NCBI GenBank assembly: GCA_964615365.1
Contig: CAZTOU010000002.1
Location: forward strand, 62,001-126,000
DNA length: 64,000 nucleotides
Source of the DNA: CAVXZE01 sp964615365
GTDB lineage: Bacteria; Myxococcota_A; UBA9160; UBA6930
Reading direction: 5' to 3'
Shown here: positions 60,640 through 64,000 of the stretch, piece after piece
Numbering within the stretch: the first letter of the stretch is position 1
How the letters are laid out: each line of letters starts with the position of its first letter
Made by a program: the position numbers and the translations under genes
Notes under the pieces: model-generated
The model's database searches: none
What the model saw: only the letters and a program-made list of their open reading frames with translations
What the model was told of the DNA's origin: nothing

Positions 60640-61449
60640 ATGAGACACCCCTTCTTCGACCTGCCGACGCCGATCGTCTTCGGGCATCGGGGCGCGAGCG
60701 GTGAACTCCCCGAGAACACCCTCCCGGCCTTCGCCCTCGCCGTCGCCCAAGGGACGGTGGTGCTGGAAACCGACGCACACCTGACCCGGGATGGCGAGAT
60801 CGTGCTCTCGCACGATCCGAGCGTGGACCGCACCACGGAGGGGTCCGGCGCCATCGACGAGTACACTCTGGCCGAGCTGCAGCGCCTCGACGCCGGGTAT
60901 CGCTTCAGTCCGGACGGCGACTCGAGCTTCCCGCACCGGGGGCAGGGGATGCAAATCGCCTGGCTGCGCGAGGCATTCGAGCAGTTTCCCGGAATCCGCT
61001 TCAACATTGAGATCAAGCAAGACTCCCCCGCCTTGATCGACGGGGCGGTGCGGCTGGTCGCCGAGGCGGGACGCGAGGAGACCACGCTGCTGGCGGCCGC
61101 CGACGACGACACCATGGCGGCGCTCCGAACGCGAATCGAGGAAACCGGTCTTCGCTGCGCGATGGGGGCGGCCACCGGCGACGTGGTCCGCTTCGTCCGC
61201 GCGGCCGCGGCGAACGAAACCCCGCCTCCGGGGCCGATGGCCCTCCAGATTCCACCCAGCTTCGGCGGGAATCCTCTGGCGACCGTGGAGCTCGTGGAGT
61301 TCGCCCACCGCCACGGCGTCCAGGTTCACGTGTGGACCATCAACGAAGAGGAGGAGATGCACCGGCTGCTGGACCTCGGCGTGGACGGGTTGATGAGCGA
61401 CTTCCCGGGTCGGCTTCGGAAGGTCGTGGACGCGCGTGGCCGTCCCTGA
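60640..61449 (+). CDS. glycerophosphodiester phosphodiesterase
   Basis: 269 residues from the ATG at 60640. GDPD motifs: FGHRGASGELPENTLPAF (catalytic His-Arg), LETDAHLTRDGEIVLSHDPSVDRTTEG (Glu/Asp and second His), NIEIKQDS and WTINEEEEMHRLLDLGVDGLMSDFPGRL. No signal peptide, so a cytoplasmic enzyme that hydrolyses glycerophosphodiesters to glycerol 3-phosphate and alcohols. Overlaps the methyltransferase start by 14 bases, so both are probably co-transcribed. Symbol left empty because ugpQ/glpQ types are not clearly distinguishable. Confidence 0.92.
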   Translation: MRHPFFDLPTPIVFGHRGASGELPENTLPAFALAVAQGTVVLETDAHLTRDGEIVLSHDPSVDRTTEGSGAIDEYTLAELQRLDAGYRFSPDGDSSFPHRGQGMQIAWLREAFEQFPGIRFNIEIKQDSPALIDGAVRLVAEAGREETTLLAAADDDTMAALRTRIEETGLRCAMGAATGDVVRFVRAAAANETPPPGPMALQIPPSFGGNPLATVELVEFAHRHGVQVHVWTINEEEEMHRLLDLGVDGLMSDFPGRLRKVVDARGRP

Positions 61450-61990
61450 TTCCGAACCCTCGGAGTTCTTCCGATCCCGAGAGGATCTGCTGCTGCAGGC
61501 GGGTCGCCTGGGACCAGTCCTGGATCTCGCCTGTGGATCCGGTCGCCACAGCCTGGCGGCTGCGCGCCTCGGCCTCCCGGTCCTCGCCCTGGATCGCGAC
61601 CCGAAGGCGCTACGGACCCTTCGAGAGAAGGCTCCGCCTCGGGTCCAATGCGTTCGGACCGACCTCGAGGCCGGCTTCGACCTCCCCGTGGCGCCGGCGA
61701 GCTGCGGCGCGATCCTGGTCTTCCGCTTTCTCTTTCGGCCGCTCTCCCGGGCGATCGTCGAAGCGCTCCGGCCGGGCGGTCTCCTGCTCTACGAGACCTT
61801 CACGATCCACCAGAAGAATCTGAGTAAAGGCCCCAAGAACGCTGCGTTTCTTCTCGCGCCAAACGAGCTGCCGAGGCTCTTTGCCGCGCTCCAGACGATC
61901 GCCTACGAGGAGCTCGTCACCGAGGGGGAACGCCCCGCGGCGCTGGCGCGGCTCGCGGCCCGGAGACGCGTGAGCGCCCAGGCGGCGTGA
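61436..61990 (+). CDS. class I SAM-dependent methyltransferase
   Basis: 184 residues, GTG at 61436. SAM-binding motif I is LDLACGSGRHSLAAARLG, motif II VLALDRDPKAL, then VRTDLEAGFDLP, and motif with PGGLLLYETFT. Short length and no substrate-binding domain suggest a tellurite-resistance TehB-like or small-molecule methyltransferase; the substrate is unknown. Its last 88 bases are antisense to the 3' end of queG. Confidence 0.88.
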   Translation: MAVPDSEPSEFFRSREDLLLQAGRLGPVLDLACGSGRHSLAAARLGLPVLALDRDPKALRTLREKAPPRVQCVRTDLEAGFDLPVAPASCGAILVFRFLFRPLSRAIVEALRPGGLLLYETFTIHQKNLSKGPKNAAFLLAPNELPRLFAALQTIAYEELVTEGERPAALARLAARRRVSAQAA

Positions 61991-63003
61991 TCCGCCAGAA
62001 GGGGATCGTCCCCGTCGGCGCGACGCCGAAGCGCGGGAATCAGGGACGGATCTCCGCTGTTTCCCGCTGCGACGAGCGCGTTCCGGAGCAGTTCCCGAAG
62101 GCCCGGGCGTCGCATCGCCGTTCTCCGCGTCGCCTCTCGCCAGCTCTCCTGATCCAGGCTCAGCAGCCACTCGAGGGCGGGGGCACGCCACTCCGCGAGC
62201 GGCGCCAGCCGCTCGCGGAGCCGTCTGGGATCCGGGGGCACCCTTCGCTTCGGTCGCGTGTTCCAGGGGCAGACCTCCTGGCAGGCGTCACACCCGAAGA
62301 CGCGATTCCCCTGAGCCTCCCGCATCGCTTCCGGAATCGCCCCGCGTTGCTCGATCGTCGCGTAGGAGAGACAGCGGGTGGCGTCGAGGACATAGGGCTC
62401 CGGAAACGCGCGGGTCGGGCATGCGTCGAGGCAGGCACGGCAGGTCCCGCAGTGGTCGGGCTCCGCAGAGCTCGCCCGAAGAGCGAGGTCGGTGATCACC
62501 ACTCCGAGGAACAGCAGGGAGCCCAGCTCGGGATCGATCAGGCAGGTGTTCTTGCCGATCCATCCCAGCCCGGCGATCGCCGCGTACGCCTTCTCCTGGA
62601 CGGGCCCGGTGTCGACGTAGCTCTTGCAGCGGATCGGCCGTCCCGCCAGGACCTGGAGTCCGGTCTCGTAGGCGCGCAGGCGCTCCTGCAGCACCTCGTG
62701 GTAGTCATCGCCCCGGGCGTAGCGGGCAACGGCTCCGCGCGCCCCCTCCCCCGGCGCGTCCTCGACTCCCGAGTCGTAGACCAGGGACACGGCGACGATG
62801 CTCCGAGCGCCCTCGAGCACCCGTCGCGGATCCACCCGCTCCGGGAGCCGGCGGACCAGGTACTTCATCTCGCCGGCGTACCCGCGCGCGACCCAGCTGC
62901 GCAGGAACTCCGTCCGGGGAGTCGGCTCGGCCGGCGCCACGCCCACGCGGTCGAAGCCGAGTTCCGTTCCCAGCGCGAGCACAGCGTCGGTCAGGTCCGT
63001 CAA
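61903..63003 (-). CDS. queG: epoxyqueuosine reductase QueG
   Basis: 366 residues from a TTG at 63003, which overlaps the exosortase stop (TTGA) and has GGAGAGG upstream. Motifs: KYLVRRLPERVDPRRVLEGARSIV (the cobalamin domain start), YARGDDYHEVLQERL, DTGPVQEKAYA, GLGWIGKNTCLI, and two 4Fe-4S clusters (CGTCRACLDACPT...C and GCDACQEVCPWN). It turns epoxyqueuosine into queuosine with a cobalamin cofactor. With queA and tgt at 1316-3494 it completes the last three steps of the pathway in the window. C-terminal HEAT-like repeat region (about 270-366). The 3' end overlaps the methyltransferase gene. Confidence 0.96.
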   Translation of the reverse strand: MTDLTDAVLALGTELGFDRVGVAPAEPTPRTEFLRSWVARGYAGEMKYLVRRLPERVDPRRVLEGARSIVAVSLVYDSGVEDAPGEGARGAVARYARGDDYHEVLQERLRAYETGLQVLAGRPIRCKSYVDTGPVQEKAYAAIAGLGWIGKNTCLIDPELGSLLFLGVVITDLALRASSAEPDHCGTCRACLDACPTRAFPEPYVLDATRCLSYATIEQRGAIPEAMREAQGNRVFGCDACQEVCPWNTRPKRRVPPDPRRLRERLAPLAEWRAPALEWLLSLDQESWREATRRTAMRRPGLRELLRNALVAAGNSGDPSLIPALRRRADGDDPLLADHAAWALTRLRAASRASAAGRSPSVTSSS

Positions 63004-63851
63004 CCCGACCTCTCCAGTCGTCGCAGCAGGCCCCCCAGAGCCAGCATCAGGCCACAGGCGACCACATAGGTGAGCAGCCCGGCCGCCTCGTGCGGCGGTC
63101 CGGTGGTCGCGCGCTCGGTCCCGATCTCGATCGCGGCCACGACCGTCGCCACCACCCGCGCCAGGTTGCCCGTCATCGCCAGGGGAACCACCGCCGCATA
63201 CAGGATCAGACGCGAACCCCAGCCCCGAAGCGTGAAGTGCGCGAGGAGCACCGCGAGCGGCAGGAGCGTGATGATCGAAGTCACCCCACTGCACGCCTCG
63301 GCGACGAAGAGGGTTTCGCCACCCGGCAGAATCAGGACGTTCCCATCCCGTGTCACCGGGAACGTGAAGGCCTGGAGGAGCGCGATCGAAGCCGACGAGA
63401 CCACGAGCTGGAGACGCACGATGGCGGGCGTGATCCAGCTCGACGGCGGCGGCACCATGAAGATCAAGAAGCCGACGGGAAACGCCAGCGCCCGGAGCCA
63501 GCGCGCCCCTCGGCTGTAGAGCACCAGCCCGGCCACGGAGGCGACCAGCGCGACGCCCTGGAGCGTGATTTCTCCGGCCATCAGGCCCACGAGATAGGTG
63601 GCGAGCGCGAGCCCCAGAACCCCGAGACCGCGCCGGTCCGGAGCGGCCTCGAGCCCCGCCCGACGGGGACGCTCCCGGTAGAAGGCCCAGAGCGCCACCA
63701 CGGGAACCAGGAAGCCGTGCGAGAGATAGTCGACCCGGGTCCAGACCTGGACGAGCGTCACCAGCGTGGGAGCGAAGACCGCCAGCAGCAGCCCGGCCAG
63801 CAGCCACTCCCGCGGCTGCATGTTCGGCATCACCGTGACCCGGTCCGACAT
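63000..63851 (-). CDS. exosortase (EpsH-type)
   Basis: 283 residues from the ATG at 63851; several hydrophobic segments (about eight). The exosortase catalytic triad is visible: Cys in VAEACSGVTSIITLLPL, Arg in PLAMTGNLARVVATV and His in HEAAGLLTYV. Exosortases cleave PEP-CTERM tails at the cytoplasmic membrane and couple proteins to the cell surface. The beheaded PEP-CTERM gene at 8947 and further genes outside the window would be its substrates. TTGA overlap with queG; no exopolysaccharide genes are near in the window. Confidence 0.93.
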   Translation of the reverse strand: MSDRVTVMPNMQPREWLLAGLLLAVFAPTLVTLVQVWTRVDYLSHGFLVPVVALWAFYRERPRRAGLEAAPDRRGLGVLGLALATYLVGLMAGEITLQGVALVASVAGLVLYSRGARWLRALAFPVGFLIFMVPPPSSWITPAIVRLQLVVSSASIALLQAFTFPVTRDGNVLILPGGETLFVAEACSGVTSIITLLPLAVLLAHFTLRGWGSRLILYAAVVPLAMTGNLARVVATVVAAIEIGTERATTGPPHEAAGLLTYVVACGLMLALGGLLRRLERSG

Positions 63852-64000
63852 GGTCAGCGGATCGGTCCGATTCCGCGGAAACGTGACATCGAGTAGAAGG
63901 CTAGTCGAAAGGCCGCCCGGGTCCACGTCGACTTCGCCGGCAGGAGGCGTACCCTGCAGGAGTCCGGCCGCTGGCATGGGGCGGTGGCATCCGAGCACGG

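Overview
The window is GC-rich, densely coded DNA from a Gram-negative bacterium. Evidence for this includes lptD (outer-membrane LPS assembly), many lipobox signal peptides, the rpsA-ihfB-lapA-lapB gene order, a PEP-CTERM/exosortase pair and UGA-encoded selenoproteins. Myxococcota-like DNGDG repeat proteins and a wax-ester-synthase-type acyltransferase suggest an uncultured lineage of the former Deltaproteobacteria (Myxococcota, Binatota or Desulfobacterota-like). That placement is an inference from gene content; no marker phylogeny was possible here.

Region 1 (1-8.5 kb) holds a GHL10-type lipoprotein, the queuosine genes queA and tgt, a sensor-less methyl-accepting chemotaxis protein, a ROK sugar kinase, a REC-PilZ response regulator and small secreted proteins. 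Region 2 (8.6-14.4 kb) is the accessory part: an initiator tRNA-Met with promoter and terminator, a remnant of an IS3-family element, a PEP-CTERM gene beheaded next to that remnant, a frameshifted lipase-like lipoprotein and a secreted protein with DNDGDG repeats and an unusual C-terminal anchor.

Region 3 (14.4-26.4 kb) contains the most distinctive content. A GrdB-like protein (15606-16451) and a SelW/Rdx-like protein (22135-22350) are each interrupted by one in-frame UGA, embedded in a redox motif (UxxC and CxxU) and followed by a hairpin with the geometry of a bacterial SECIS. Around them lie a NahK-like kinase, a WS/DGAT acyltransferase, a GT39-like membrane protein, a sodium:solute symporter with a small partner, a SRAP protein, a DUF368/PopT-type lipid transporter, a seven-repeat lipoprotein and a CAP-domain protein.

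Region 4 (26.4-44.5 kb) is one long minus-strand housekeeping array: pheA-hisC-tyrA-rpsA-ihfB-lapA-TPR(lapB-like)-mutS-amidase-glnD-xerD-cca-scpA-scpB-rluB. Most junctions overlap by 1-8 bases, and a good sigma70-type promoter lies upstream of pheA. Region 5 (44.7-47.7 kb) has a membrane diguanylate cyclase and an unrecognised protein. Region 6 (47.7-57 kb) is a complete trpEGDCFBA operon with its own promoter, placed behind lptD. Region 7 (57-64 kb) has a Crp-like regulator, a ccdA-tlpA thiol-redox pair, dtd, dcd, a glycerophosphodiester phosphodiesterase, a methyltransferase, queG (third queuosine gene of the window) and an exosortase. No CRISPR array, prophage or rRNA gene was seen.
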